In this document: positions 53,057 to 62,652 of the stretch, piece by piece
Numbering within the stretch: the first letter of the stretch is position 1
Layout: each line of letters opens with the position of its first letter
NCBI GenBank assembly: GCA_045580815.1
Contig: JAZNOL010000095.1
Coordinates: forward strand, 11,623 to 75,622
Reading direction: 5' to 3'
DNA length: 64,000 nt
From: JAZNOL01 sp045580815
GTDB lineage: Bacteria; Bacillota; Clostridia; RUG12999
Notes under the pieces: model-generated
What the model was told of the DNA's origin: nothing
The model's database searches: none
The model's input: only the letters and a program-made list of their open reading frames with translations
Position numbers and translations under genes: made by a program

Positions 53057-54736
53057 AAGGATAAGGCACAGTCGATTCTGAAAGGGTCACTTATACTTCT
53101 TATAGCTAACTTTACTGTTAAGCTTATCGGTGCAGCTTTTAAGATACCGCTTACCAATCTTATCGGCAACGAAGGTATGGGATATTTCAACTCTGCATAC
53201 AGTATTTATTCTGGGCTTTTTGTAATTGCCACAGCCGGACTTCCTGTAGCAGTTTCAAAAATGGTTTCCGAAAGTGTTGCCGAAAATCGTCTGCGCGATA
53301 CAAAACGAATTTTTAGCATCGCTTACATAATGTTTTTGATAATTGGATTAATCGGCACTTCTGCACTGTTTTTTGGTGCAGATGCATATGCCGCAACAAC
53401 AAAATATATTGACGCAAACATTGCTATACGCACTATTGCGCCGGCGATTTTGCTGGTTTCGTTAATGTCGGTTTATCGTGGATTTTTCCAGGGAATGCGT
53501 AATATGTATCCTACTGCCATAAGCGAAGTAATTGAAGCTTTGGGCAAGCTTTTGATAGGTTATGTTGCCGCATATCTGCTTATTGGCAAAGGACGCCACA
53601 TGGCGGCGGCAGGTGCTATTTTTGGTGTAACTGCCGGAGCATTTTTGGCTCTTGCTGTTATTATGCTCATATATCAGAACAACAAAAAATCAATTTATTC
53701 GGGTATTGAAAATGCTCCCGAAGCACGAAGCGTAAAAACCATAACAATAAAACTTTTAACAATTGCCGTACCTGTTACAATAAGTGCTTCTGTATTTACA
53801 CTTACAAATTTAATTGACAGCATTTTTATAGGCCGCAATCTTGAATCAATAAATCATCTGCTTGTAAATACTCCGCTGATGCAACAGGTTATTGCAGAAA
53901 CTCCCGAATACATAAATATACCCATTGCCGAATTGACCGACAAGGTGCATACCATTTTGTACGGCATATACACAGGTAAAGCTGTTGTTTTATACAACAT
54001 GCCACCAACTCTTGTTATGGCACTTTGTATGTCGCTTGTTCCTGCCATTTCACGTGCTGTTGCACAAAAAGACAGTCCCCTTGTAAAATCAACTACAACA
54101 CAATCCCTGCGCACGGTAATGCTTTTTGCAGTTCCCTGCAGTGTGGGATTGCTGGTATTAGCTGAACCTGCTTTAGTTCTTCTTTACGGCACAAACGATG
54201 CAACAACTCTGTTACAGCTTATTGCTCCGGCGGTTACCTTTGTATCAATGGTTCTTGTTACAAATTCTATTTTACAGGCAACAGGACATGTCATGGTTCC
54301 GGTTGCAAATATTGCAATAAGCGGTATTGTCAAGCTTGTTATAAACATATCTCTTGTAAGCAACCCTGCAATCAACATAAACGGAGCACCCATAGGCACT
54401 ACTGCATGTTATTTCACATATATGGCACTCAATCTCATTTATGTACGCAAGGTTACAAAAGCTGACATCGGGTTTGGATTCTGGATAAAACCCATTGTTT
54501 CCGGGCTTGTTATGGCTGTTACCGGATGGCTTGCTTACAGTTTACTTGGCAATGTTATAGATGCAAGTTCGCGCCTTAACGCTGCAATTTTGTTTGTTGC
54601 ATGCGGTGCAGTTTCAGGTATTGCATATTTTATTGCAATGCTTATTGTAGGAGGAATTAAAAAAGATGACGTTCTTGTTCTTCCCAAAGGTGAAAAAATT
54701 GCAACGCTTTTAGCACGGTTAAAACTTCTTAAATAA
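53054..54736 (+). CDS. MATE/MOP-family lipid flippase, SpoVB/MurJ-like
   Basis: The protein has about 560 residues from TTG 53054 (KDKAQSILKGSLILLIANFTV). About 14 membrane helices are expected. It carries the Wzx/SpoVB features of the N-terminal repeat (NLIGNEGMGYFNSAYSIYSG, TAGLPVAVSKMVSE), VYRGFFQGMRNMYPTAISEV and FTLTNLIDSIFIGRNL. Such proteins move lipid-linked precursors (lipid II or polysaccharide units) across the membrane. A cortex or vegetative role cannot be separated by eye; the neighbouring cwlD favours sporulation. A TTGACA at 52981 with AT-rich -10 candidates precedes it. Confidence 0.88.
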   Translation: MKDKAQSILKGSLILLIANFTVKLIGAAFKIPLTNLIGNEGMGYFNSAYSIYSGLFVIATAGLPVAVSKMVSESVAENRLRDTKRIFSIAYIMFLIIGLIGTSALFFGADAYAATTKYIDANIAIRTIAPAILLVSLMSVYRGFFQGMRNMYPTAISEVIEALGKLLIGYVAAYLLIGKGRHMAAAGAIFGVTAGAFLALAVIMLIYQNNKKSIYSGIENAPEARSVKTITIKLLTIAVPVTISASVFTLTNLIDSIFIGRNLESINHLLVNTPLMQQVIAETPEYINIPIAELTDKVHTILYGIYTGKAVVLYNMPPTLVMALCMSLVPAISRAVAQKDSPLVKSTTTQSLRTVMLFAVPCSVGLLVLAEPALVLLYGTNDATTLLQLIAPAVTFVSMVLVTNSILQATGHVMVPVANIAISGIVKLVINISLVSNPAININGAPIGTTACYFTYMALNLIYVRKVTKADIGFGFWIKPIVSGLVMAVTGWLAYSLLGNVIDASSRLNAAILFVACGAVSGIAYFIAMLIVGGIKKDDVLVLPKGEKIATLLARLKLLK

Positions 54737-54744
54737 CGTATATA

Positions 54745-54780
54745 AAAAAGGCTCTCGCATTAAATAGCAAGAGCCTTTAT
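54745..54780. terminator. Bidirectional terminator between convergent flippase and rapZ genes
   Basis: AAAGGCTC / GAGCCTTT extended by TCGC/GCAA, with A-tract before and T-rich sequence after, so it can act on both strands. Confidence 0.8.
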
Positions 54781-55638
54781 TTATTGTTTTTGACAGTCTC
54801 TGTGATCCGTCACAACATTATATTCTTTTTTTAGCAAAAAATCTTTAAGTGCCTCTGCAACTGTCACACTGCGGTGTTTTCCGCCTGTACAGCCTATTGC
54901 AATAACAAGCTGATGTTTACCCTCTTCAATGTAATGGGGCAGAAGAAACTCAATCATATCATTGAGCTTTTCGATAAACACATTTGTCTGCTCAAAACTG
55001 CACACATAGTCGCTGACCTCTTTATCAAGCCCGGTTTTTGGTTTAAGTTCGGGAATATAAAAAGGATTGGGCAAAAAACGCACATCAAAAAGCAAATCTG
55101 CATCTGTAGGGATTCCGTATTTAAACCCAAAAGACATGACGTTTACAACAATGTTTTTAAAAGGCACTTCGCCCATTGAAATTGTGTAAATTTCGTCACG
55201 AAGCTGAGCGGTTTTCAGTTTTGTTGTGTCAATAACATAATCGGCACGTTTTTTAACCTCGCTAAGCAGCCCGCGTTCACGCAAAATACCCTCAAGCAGA
55301 CGGTCGCCGCCCGAAAGCGGATGGCTGCGGCGTGTTTCTTTATATCGTTTTACCAAGGTTTCGTCGCTTGAATCGAGGAACAGAATTTCATATTCAACAC
55401 CGATTTTTGCAAGGTCGTCAAGAGAATCAAACAAACTGTTAAACATCTCTCCGCCACGCAGGTCAATCACGAGAGCAACCTGTTTCATGGCTGTGCTTGA
55501 CCTTTTGCAAACGTCTGCAAAAGGAGAAAGAAGCGCCGGCGGCATATTGTCAACGCAGTAATAACCGATATCTTCAAGCACTTTAATCACGCTTGTTTTT
55601 CCTGCGCCGGACATGCCGGTTATAATTAAAAACTTCAC
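54781..55638 (-). CDS. rapZ: RapZ/YvcJ-family nucleotide-binding protein
   Basis: The 285-residue protein has the Walker A ITGMSGAGKTS (residues 6-16) and the characteristic RapZ segments: GYYCVDNMPPALL, VIDLRGGEMF, LFLDSSDETLVKRYKETRRSHPL and IAIGCTGGKHRSVTVAE near the end. In Enterobacteria RapZ senses glucosamine-6-phosphate and steers glmS mRNA decay; in Firmicutes (YvcJ) its function is less clear. Here it ends the run that also contains glmS, glmM and murB. The usual downstream partners yvcK and whiA are replaced by a convergent gene. Confidence 0.95.
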   Translation of the reverse strand: MKFLIITGMSGAGKTSVIKVLEDIGYYCVDNMPPALLSPFADVCKRSSTAMKQVALVIDLRGGEMFNSLFDSLDDLAKIGVEYEILFLDSSDETLVKRYKETRRSHPLSGGDRLLEGILRERGLLSEVKKRADYVIDTTKLKTAQLRDEIYTISMGEVPFKNIVVNVMSFGFKYGIPTDADLLFDVRFLPNPFYIPELKPKTGLDKEVSDYVCSFEQTNVFIEKLNDMIEFLLPHYIEEGKHQLVIAIGCTGGKHRSVTVAEALKDFLLKKEYNVVTDHRDCQKQ

Positions 55639-55667
55639 AAAATGCGCTTCCTTTCTTTTTGAAAAAT

Positions 55668-56573
55668 TTATTTTTCCGGAATATATTTTACTTCTGTTTG
55701 CAAATCAACGCCAAATTTTTCTTTAACGGTTTTTTGTATATGTGCAATAAGGTCAAGAACATCCTGCGCTGTTGCGTCTCCGGTGTTTATAACAAAACCG
55801 CTGTGCTTTTCGGAAACTTCTGCACCGCCTATGCGAAAGCCTTTTAAATTGCAGTCTTCAATAAGCTTGCCGGCAAAATGCCCCTCGGGACGTTTAAACG
55901 TACTGCCTGCACTTGGAAAATTCAGCGGCTGCTTATCACGGCGGCGCTGGTTAAGCTCACCGCAAAGAGCGGTTATTTCTTCTTTGCATCCGCATTTTAA
56001 TTCAAACTGTGCAGAAAGTATTAATCCGCCGTTTTGCTGAAAAATACTGCTTCTGTACCCGAATTTACATTCTTCGTTTGAAAAAGTTTTTATCTGTCCG
56101 TCTTCGGTTAAAAATGTTACCGATGAAATAACATCCTTGAGCTCGCCGCCGTATGCACCGGCGTTCATGAATATACCGCCGCCAAGAGTGCCCGGAATGC
56201 CAGAGGCAAATTCCAATCCGCAAAGAGCACTGTTTGTTGCGGCAGATGCCACTGAAGAAAGCATTGCACCTGCACCGGCTGTGATTTTGCAACCATCAAC
56301 TTTAATATTATCAAGTCTGGCGGTGGAAACAACAACTCCACGTATACCCTTGTCATCAACAAGCACATTTGAACCGTTGCCAAGGATAACAATGCGTGCT
56401 TTTTCACTTTTGCAAAGTGCGATCACGTCACGCAGAGCTTCGGCAGTTTCAGGAAACACCATAACATCTGCATTTCCGCCTATTTTAAAGGTGGTGTGTT
56501 TTTTCATGGGTTCATCTGTCAGAACATTTTTGTCGTTGCAAATGCTTTTTAATTTCTCAGTTAAAACGGACAT
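55668..56573 (-). CDS. murB: UDP-N-acetylenolpyruvoylglucosamine reductase
   Basis: The 301-residue flavoenzyme of peptidoglycan precursor synthesis has the FAD-binding domain (MKKHTTFKIGGNADV, ILGNGSNVLVDDKG), ASGIPGTLGGGIFMNAGAYG, YRSSIFQQNGGLI and the type-II MurB ending PSAGSTFKRPEGHFAGKLIED with SEKHSGFVINTGDATAQDV. It reduces the enolpyruvyl group to lactate. A GGCGGAGG ribosome site precedes the ATG. 27 bases after the glucokinase gene and 29 bases before rapZ. Confidence 0.97.
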   Translation of the reverse strand: MSVLTEKLKSICNDKNVLTDEPMKKHTTFKIGGNADVMVFPETAEALRDVIALCKSEKARIVILGNGSNVLVDDKGIRGVVVSTARLDNIKVDGCKITAGAGAMLSSVASAATNSALCGLEFASGIPGTLGGGIFMNAGAYGGELKDVISSVTFLTEDGQIKTFSNEECKFGYRSSIFQQNGGLILSAQFELKCGCKEEITALCGELNQRRRDKQPLNFPSAGSTFKRPEGHFAGKLIEDCNLKGFRIGGAEVSEKHSGFVINTGDATAQDVLDLIAHIQKTVKEKFGVDLQTEVKYIPEK

Positions 56574-56600
56574 CGGATAAACCTCCGCCTTTCGGTAATA

Positions 56601-57542
56601 TTATTTGCCAAGGAATGCCGCACCGATAATGCCGGCATCGTTGCCAAGCTGTGCAATAGCGATTTCTGTGCGTGAAATATCGTTTAAACCGTAGGTTTCA
56701 TCAAGACAGAATTTTTTGATGGGGTCAAGCAGATAGTCGCCCTCTTTGCAGATTCCACCGCCGATAACAAGAAGCTCCGGCTGGAAAATATTAATCATGT
56801 TTGCAATACCTACAGCAACGTGTTTGATGTAATAGTTAACAACTTTAAGACCGGACTCGTCGCCCTGTTTTGCTGCAACAAACGCAGTTTTGCCGCTTAC
56901 TTTGTCAAGGCAACCATCTGTCATATCAAACATTGCAGATTTTGTGTTGTTGGCAATTTCACGGCGTGTCTGGCGGATAAGTGCAGTTGCAGAAGCATAT
57001 GCTTCCCAGCAACCTTTTCTGCCGCATGAACACTGCTCGCCGTCAGCAACAATAACTGTGTGGCCAAGCTCGCCTGCCGCACCGTTGGGACCTGAATAGA
57101 TTTTTCCGTCAATAATAACACCGCCACCGACGCCTGTGCCGAGTGTAATTGCAACAAAGCATTTCATGGGTTTGCCGATTTTGTAATATTCGGCAAGAGC
57201 TGCAACGTTTGCGTCGTTTTCAATGTAAACGGGTTTGTCAATATATTTCTGGATTTCTTTGCGAACAGGTGTGTTGTGGAAATGCAGATTGTTTGCATAA
57301 ACAACAACGCCGTTTTCGCTGTCGCATGTGCCGGGGCTGCCCACACCAATTGATTTGATGTCGTCCATAGAAAGTCCGGCATCTTTTACAACTTTGATGC
57401 AAAGCTGAGCAACATCTTTAAAAATTTCTGTGTAATCACGGTCTGCACCTGTGGGCACAGAATCTTTGTGAATAATGTCACCTGCATCGTTTACTACACC
57501 GACAGCAATGTTTGTGCCGCCGAGGTCTACTCCTAAGTACAT
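56601..57542 (-). CDS. ROK-family glucokinase
   Basis: The 313-residue kinase has the ATP loop LGVDLGGTNIAVGVV, GVGSPGTCDSENG, catalytic NDANVAALAEYY and the ROK zinc/catalytic segment GELGHTVIVADGEQCSCGRKGCWEAYAS. It lacks any DNA-binding extension and so is an enzyme, not a repressor. It phosphorylates glucose (or a related hexose) to feed glucosamine-6-phosphate synthesis by GlmS and glycolysis. Embedded in the hprK-murB run; start preceded by GGAGGTATTTTT. Confidence 0.93.
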   Translation of the reverse strand: MYLGVDLGGTNIAVGVVNDAGDIIHKDSVPTGADRDYTEIFKDVAQLCIKVVKDAGLSMDDIKSIGVGSPGTCDSENGVVVYANNLHFHNTPVRKEIQKYIDKPVYIENDANVAALAEYYKIGKPMKCFVAITLGTGVGGGVIIDGKIYSGPNGAAGELGHTVIVADGEQCSCGRKGCWEAYASATALIRQTRREIANNTKSAMFDMTDGCLDKVSGKTAFVAAKQGDESGLKVVNYYIKHVAVGIANMINIFQPELLVIGGGICKEGDYLLDPIKKFCLDETYGLNDISRTEIAIAQLGNDAGIIGAAFLGK

Positions 57543-57557
57543 AAAAATACCTCCAAA

Positions 57558-58295
57558 TTATAATGTAATTTTATTTTTAAGCGGTCTGCCGTTTAAATAG
57601 TTAAGCAGTCGCTCTTGTGAACTGTTTACAATAAGCTCTTGTGGATAATCTGTTTGTTTGACAAGCTGTATGCCGGTTTCAAATTTGCCAATAAGAGAAG
57701 CATGATGAGCATCGCTTGACAGCATAATGTGAACATCATATTTTTTGCACATTTCAAGAACAGGCAAAAATACATCTGCATAAGATTTATCCCTTGCAAA
57801 GGATAGCTCGTTAATTTCAATTATTTTGTTATGCTTTGCGGCGGTTTTTATAACCGGCTCAATATAAATCTCGTGCCCATAACGCAAAAGATGTCCCAGT
57901 GCATCAATATACGGATTTTCAAGGGCACGTATGTATGCATTTGTATAATCAGATTTGTTATACCTTTGCGGCATACCTGTGAGTTCGGTGTGCATACTTG
58001 CTATAACAAAATCAAGTCTTTGCAAAAGAAAATCAGGCAAATCGGGGTTGCCGAAAGGGGCGGTAAGACCGGTTTCGGCACCTTTTAAAATGCGCACACC
58101 GTGAAGATGTGACGGAACAACGTGCATATTGAAAAAATGCGAAATTTTAGGTGCGTCGGCTGTTGCCGGTCCGTGCTCGGTTAAAGCAATGCATTTTAAA
58201 TTTTTTTCTTCTGCGGCAAGTGCAATTTCATCAATTGAACTGTATGCATGTACGCAAGATGAATTGTGCATATGAAGGTCTGCAATAAATTCCAT
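57558..58295 (-). CDS. PHP-domain phosphoesterase (YcdX-like)
   Basis: The 245-residue protein has PHP-type metal motifs: DLHMHNSSCVHAYSSIDEI, CIALTEHGPA, ILKGAETGL, VIASMHTEL, LGHLLRYG, EINELSF and MLSSDAHHASLIG. These supply the tri-metal site of YcdX-like phosphatases. It starts 4 bases after the hprK stop, so it is translationally linked. Clostridia often carry such a gene between hprK and murB. Substrate unknown. Confidence 0.92.
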   Translation of the reverse strand: MEFIADLHMHNSSCVHAYSSIDEIALAAEEKNLKCIALTEHGPATADAPKISHFFNMHVVPSHLHGVRILKGAETGLTAPFGNPDLPDFLLQRLDFVIASMHTELTGMPQRYNKSDYTNAYIRALENPYIDALGHLLRYGHEIYIEPVIKTAAKHNKIIEINELSFARDKSYADVFLPVLEMCKKYDVHIMLSSDAHHASLIGKFETGIQLVKQTDYPQELIVNSSQERLLNYLNGRPLKNKITL

Positions 58296-58299
58296 TTTC

Positions 58300-59226
58300 T
58301 TAATTATCCTCCATCATGCTTTCGGTAAGTCGCTGGTTAAGTTCCTGTGCGGCGCTGATGCCCATGCGCTTTTGCCTGTTGTTCATGGCGGCAACTTCTA
58401 AAATAACCGCAAGGTTTCTGCCTCGTTTTACAGGAATGGTAATCTGCGGAACCTTTACGCCCAAAATGTCGGTGTATTCGTTTTCAAGACCGAGACGGTC
58501 GTATTCTATGCCGCTTCTCCACTGTTCAAGATTAACAACAAGGTCAACGTTTTCTGTATCTTTAACAGCACCCATACCGAAGATGTTTTTCACGTTCACA
58601 ATACCAATGCCTCGAAGCTCGATAAAGTGCTGAATAATTTTCGGTGACGATGCTACAAGTGTACGATTTGAAACCTTTTTGATTTCAACGGCATCATCCG
58701 CAACAAGACGGTGACCACGCTTTAAAAGCTCAATTGCGGTTTCACTTTTGCCTACACCGCTTTCGCCGATAATGAGAATACCCTCACCGTAAATTTCAAC
58801 AAGCACGCCGTGACGTGTGATTCTTGGTGCAAGCCATACGTTAAGGTTGGATATAACCTCACTCATAAAACGGCTTGTGGAAAGGTCGGTACGCAAAAGA
58901 GGAATGTCATATTTTTCCGCAGCGGCAACAAGCTCGGGATGCGGTGTCATCCCGCGGCAGATAACAGCCATCGGGAATTTTTTTGAAAACAGCTTATCAA
59001 GGCATTTTGCACGTGCATCGGGCTCCATGGTTTCAAGATAAGTCATTTCGACCTTGCCTATGACCTCAATACGTGTGGGGTCAAAATAATCAAAAAAGTC
59101 CATAAGCTGCAAACCGGGACGGTTAACGTCGCTGCTGGAAACCTCAATATCGCCGTGTTGGTCGTTGTAATACAGCTTTTCAAGCTTTAGATTTTCTACA
59201 ATTTTGCTTACCTTTACTGAAAACAT
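58300..59226 (-). CDS. hprK: HPr kinase/phosphorylase
   Basis: The 308-residue protein has the HprK N-terminal domain (VSKIVENLKLEKLYY, GMTPHPELVAAAEKY), Walker A GESGVGKSETAIEL at about 154-167, RLVADDAVEI, and the signature IELRGIGIVNVKNIFGMGAV with the C-terminal capping region GRNLAVILEVAAMNNR. It phosphorylates HPr at Ser46 to drive CcpA-mediated catabolite repression, and so would control the sugar loci at 1-33 kb. The ATG is preceded by AAAGGAG in the 89-base gap after glmS. Confidence 0.97.
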   Translation of the reverse strand: MFSVKVSKIVENLKLEKLYYNDQHGDIEVSSSDVNRPGLQLMDFFDYFDPTRIEVIGKVEMTYLETMEPDARAKCLDKLFSKKFPMAVICRGMTPHPELVAAAEKYDIPLLRTDLSTSRFMSEVISNLNVWLAPRITRHGVLVEIYGEGILIIGESGVGKSETAIELLKRGHRLVADDAVEIKKVSNRTLVASSPKIIQHFIELRGIGIVNVKNIFGMGAVKDTENVDLVVNLEQWRSGIEYDRLGLENEYTDILGVKVPQITIPVKRGRNLAVILEVAAMNNRQKRMGISAAQELNQRLTESMMEDN

Positions 59227-59276
59227 AGTGAATGCACTCCTTTGTATATTAGTTTGGAGAATTTTTATGTAATACA

Positions 59277-59306
59277 GGCGACCGCACAGGATCGCCCCCC
59301 TTGGGG
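59277..59306 (-). promoter_or_regulatory. Intercistronic hairpins between glmS and hprK
   Basis: GGCGA / TCGCC (59277-59281, 59292-59296), then CCCCTTGGGG (59297-59306). There is no U-tract, so this is a weak candidate for processing or attenuation. Confidence 0.4.
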
Positions 59307-59315
59307 TTTATTCGT

Positions 59316-61145
59316 TTATTCAACCGTTACCGATTTGGCAAGGTTTCTCGGTTTATCCACGTCGCAGCCTTTAAAAACTGATATATAATAAGCAAAAATC
59401 TGCATAGGAATAACCGTGAGTGCCGGTGAAAAAATATCGGCAGTTTTCGGGATATATATAACAGTATCAGCTTCTTTTTCAATTTCTTCTGCACCCTCGC
59501 AGACAATAGCAACCACATTTGCGCCACGGGTGCGGACTTCTTTTATATTACTGAGCATTTTTTCAAAAACACCGCTTTGTGTGGCAAGAGCAAACACAAG
59601 CGTGCCGTCTTCAATAAGAGAAATTGTGCCGTGCTTCAGCTCACCTGCGGCGTATGCTTCGCTGTGAATATACGATATTTCTTTGAGCTTGAGTGACCCC
59701 TCCATAGAAGCACCGTAGTCGCTGTTTCTGCCGATGAAAAAGGCGTTTGCTGTGTCTTTCAGTTTATAGGCAAGAGCTTTAAGCTCCGGCTCTTTTTTTA
59801 AAATCTCCTCAATTTTGTCGGGGAGTGACACAAGCTCGTCGGTAAGTGTCTTTTTTTCGTGAGGCGACAAGAGCCCTTTTTTGTCGGCAAGATAAATGCC
59901 CAGCATAAAAAGCACCTGAAGCTGTGCACTGTATGCCTTTGTTGTGGCAACGGCAATTTCGGGTCCTGCCCATGTATAAATAACGCTGTCGGATTCTCTC
60001 GCAATGGAGCTACCCACAACATTTACAACAGAAACAACCTTTGCACCTTGCCTTTTTGCTTCACGAAGTGCCGCAAGAGTGTCGGCAGTTTCGCCCGACT
60101 GGCTGATAATTACAACAAGGTCGTTTTTGCCGATTATGGGGCTTCGGTAACGAAACTCCGATGCAAGGTCGGCTTCAACGGGAATACGGGCAAGTTTTTC
60201 AATTGTATATTTGCCCACAACACCTGTATGATATGCCGAGCCGCAGGCAACTATATGAATTTTGTTTAAACCGCGGATTTCTTCATCTGTAAGTGAAAAG
60301 TCTTCAAACACCACGTTATTTTCATAAATACGAGGAAAAACCGTGTCACGGACAGCACGTGGCTGCTCGTGGATTTCTTTAAGCATGAAATGGTCATATC
60401 CGCCTTTTTCGGCGGCGGAAATATCCCAGTTTACATGAAATATTTCTTTTTTAATTTCGTTTTTGTTGCAGTCGGTTATTTTTATGCTGCCGTCTGTTTT
60501 AAAACGGACAATTTCGCCGTCCTCAAGCAGATAAATTTCGCGGGTTTTATCAAGCACCGCAGGAATATCCGAAGCAATGTAATTTTCATTTTTGCCTATG
60601 CCTACAATAAGAGGACTGTCTTTTTTTATGGCGTAAAGCTCATCGGGACAGTCGGTGTTTATTATGCCTAAAGCATAAGAACCCTCAATATCTTTTGCGG
60701 CCTTGATTATGGCGTCTGTCATATCGCCGCTGTAATAATATTCAAGCAGATGGGCAACCGTTTCGGTGTCTGTTTCCGAAACAAACTCAAATCCAAGAGC
60801 TTCAAGACGGGTTTTTAGCTGAATATAATTTTCTATAATTCCGTTGTGAACAACGGCTATTTTACCATTTCTCGATAAATGCGGATGAGAATTTATATCG
60901 GATGGTACACCGTGGGTTGCCCAGCGTGTGTGACCGATGCCGATGTTTCCGCATACCAAAAGCGGCTCCGTTTTTTCGCAAAGAACAGAAAGCCTGCCCT
61001 TTGATTTTACTGTTTCTATTTTATTTTGCTTTGTTAAAACTGCAATGCCTGCCGAATCGTAGCCTCTGTATTCAAGTTTTGAAAGACCGCCAAGCAAAAA
61101 GGGCACAGCATTAAAGCCGCCTATGCAGCCTACTATTCCACACAT
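59316..61145 (-). CDS. glmS: Glutamine--fructose-6-phosphate aminotransferase (isomerising)
   Basis: The 609-residue protein has the N-terminal glutamine amidotransferase with catalytic Cys2 (MCGIVGCIGG), GIGHTRWATHGVPS and SETDTETVAHLLEYY. It continues with two SIS isomerase domains (CGSAYHTGVVGKY, ISQSGETADTLAAL, TTKAYSAQ) and the invariant end KPRNLAKSVTVE. It makes glucosamine-6-phosphate, the entry point to cell-wall amino sugars. It starts 20 bases after glmM; no glmS ribozyme fits there. Confidence 0.98.
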   Translation of the reverse strand: MCGIVGCIGGFNAVPFLLGGLSKLEYRGYDSAGIAVLTKQNKIETVKSKGRLSVLCEKTEPLLVCGNIGIGHTRWATHGVPSDINSHPHLSRNGKIAVVHNGIIENYIQLKTRLEALGFEFVSETDTETVAHLLEYYYSGDMTDAIIKAAKDIEGSYALGIINTDCPDELYAIKKDSPLIVGIGKNENYIASDIPAVLDKTREIYLLEDGEIVRFKTDGSIKITDCNKNEIKKEIFHVNWDISAAEKGGYDHFMLKEIHEQPRAVRDTVFPRIYENNVVFEDFSLTDEEIRGLNKIHIVACGSAYHTGVVGKYTIEKLARIPVEADLASEFRYRSPIIGKNDLVVIISQSGETADTLAALREAKRQGAKVVSVVNVVGSSIARESDSVIYTWAGPEIAVATTKAYSAQLQVLFMLGIYLADKKGLLSPHEKKTLTDELVSLPDKIEEILKKEPELKALAYKLKDTANAFFIGRNSDYGASMEGSLKLKEISYIHSEAYAAGELKHGTISLIEDGTLVFALATQSGVFEKMLSNIKEVRTRGANVVAIVCEGAEEIEKEADTVIYIPKTADIFSPALTVIPMQIFAYYISVFKGCDVDKPRNLAKSVTVE

Positions 61146-61165
61146 ATTAAATTAAACCTCCGATG

Positions 61166-62518
61166 TTAAAAATTAAGTCTTGCTTCAATAAGCCCGGCAA
61201 ACTGCCGTGCATCTTTTTCAATCTCGCTGTAATTTTCGCCCTCAAGCATAACACGAACCAGCGGTTCGGTGCCGGATGGGCGAAGAAGCAGTCTGCCGCA
61301 ATCTGCATATTTTTTATCAAGCTGTTTTTTGAATGCGGCAATTTCGCTGTCATCTGTAAGAAGATGTTTTCTGTCGTTGGGTACTTTTGCGTTAAAAAGC
61401 ACCTGAGGCAGAATTTTAATCTCTTTTGCAACCTGTGAGGCAGGCTTTGTGCTGCGTTTTACAAGGGCGGCAAAATGCACCGCCGTAGCAAGCCCGTCGC
61501 CTGTTGTGTTATCGTGCAGAGAAATAACATGCCCCGACTGTTCACCGCCGAGAGCACTGCCTGTTTCAAGCATTTTTTCAAGAACATAGCGGTCGCCGAC
61601 TTTTGTCTGCAAAACCTCTATGCCGTGAGCATTGCACGATTTAACAAAGCCAAGATTGCTCATGACAGTTCCGACAACAAGATTGTTCGGAAGTTTGTTT
61701 TGTGATTTTAAGTAGATTGCATAAAGCCCGATGATAACGTCGCCGTCAATGACATCTCCGTTTTCATCGCAAGCAATAAGTCTGTCAGCATCACCGTCAA
61801 ATGCAAGACCTAAATCTGCACCGGTTTTTCTGACGTGCTCACACAAGTTTTCAATATGCGTTGAGCCGCAACCGTCGTTAATGTTTGTTCCGTCCGGAAC
61901 ATTGCATATAACTTCAAGGTCACAGCCAAGACGTGAAAACACCTGCGGAGCAACAAATGAGCTTGCACCGTTTGCACAGTCAAGCACAATTTTCATACCA
62001 GAAAGGTCGGTGTGTTCAACACCCGACACAAAATCGGCATATTCCTTTTCAGCAGAAGTGCGGTGGCTGAGCCTGCCGACAGAATCACCTGTGGGAAAGC
62101 TTTCAATTCTTTTGTTTCCCAGAATGTACTCCTCGATTTCAAGCTCAATTTCATCGCTGAGTTTAAAACCCTCACCGCTGAAAAATTTAATTCCGTTATA
62201 TTTAGCGGAATTGTGCGAGGCGCTTATAACTGCACCTGCATCGGCACCGTATTTTTTTGTAAGGTGTGCTACTGCCGGAGTGGGTATAACGCCCAAAAGC
62301 TCCACATCTGCACCTACGGAAAGCATTCCCGCAACAAGGGCACATTCCAGCATATCGCATGAAATGCGGGTATCCTTGCCTACAAAAATTCTGGCACCGT
62401 GGCCAACATTTTGCGTAAGAACATACGCACCGAATCTGCCAACGTCAAAAGCAAGCTGAGGTGTAAGCTCTAAATTGGCTACACCTCTGACGCCGTCAGT
62501 CCCAAAAAATTTTGCCAT
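61166..62518 (-). CDS. glmM: Phosphoglucosamine mutase
   Basis: The 450-residue phosphohexomutase has FGTDGVRGVANLELTPQLAF, phospho-serine loop VISASHNSAKYNGIKFF (Ser near residue 100), metal loop LAFDGDADRLIACDENG, sugar loop GGEQSGHVI and phosphate loop RPSGTEPLVRVMLEG. It converts glucosamine-6-phosphate to the 1-phosphate. First gene of the amino-sugar run, with its own promoter at 62588-62616. Confidence 0.98.
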   Translation of the reverse strand: MAKFFGTDGVRGVANLELTPQLAFDVGRFGAYVLTQNVGHGARIFVGKDTRISCDMLECALVAGMLSVGADVELLGVIPTPAVAHLTKKYGADAGAVISASHNSAKYNGIKFFSGEGFKLSDEIELEIEEYILGNKRIESFPTGDSVGRLSHRTSAEKEYADFVSGVEHTDLSGMKIVLDCANGASSFVAPQVFSRLGCDLEVICNVPDGTNINDGCGSTHIENLCEHVRKTGADLGLAFDGDADRLIACDENGDVIDGDVIIGLYAIYLKSQNKLPNNLVVGTVMSNLGFVKSCNAHGIEVLQTKVGDRYVLEKMLETGSALGGEQSGHVISLHDNTTGDGLATAVHFAALVKRSTKPASQVAKEIKILPQVLFNAKVPNDRKHLLTDDSEIAAFKKQLDKKYADCGRLLLRPSGTEPLVRVMLEGENYSEIEKDARQFAGLIEARLNF

Positions 62519-62587
62519 AAATAATTCCCCCCAGAACTATTCAATTTAAAAATATTTTTTGGCAACTTAAATATTTTTATACTTTTT

Positions 62588-62616
62588 ATTATAACATATA
62601 TTTTCCATTATTTCAA
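62588..62616 (-). promoter_or_regulatory. Promoter of the glmM-glmS-hprK run
   Basis: Minus strand TTGAAA (62616-62611), 17 bases, TATAAT (62593-62588); leader about 65 bases. Confidence 0.75.
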
Positions 62617-62652
62617 TAGTTTTTTAATTATTTTCCAAAATTTGAAAACAAA

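Noticed and set aside
61731..62459. 242-residue plus-strand open frame opposite glmM
   Set aside because: It is antisense to a fully conserved glmM gene and has no supporting start or homology.
62519..62652. glmS ribozyme upstream of glmM/glmS
   Set aside because: The leader is AT-rich, too short for the ribozyme core plus promoter, and lacks recognisable core sequence. The 20-base glmM-glmS gap is far too small.
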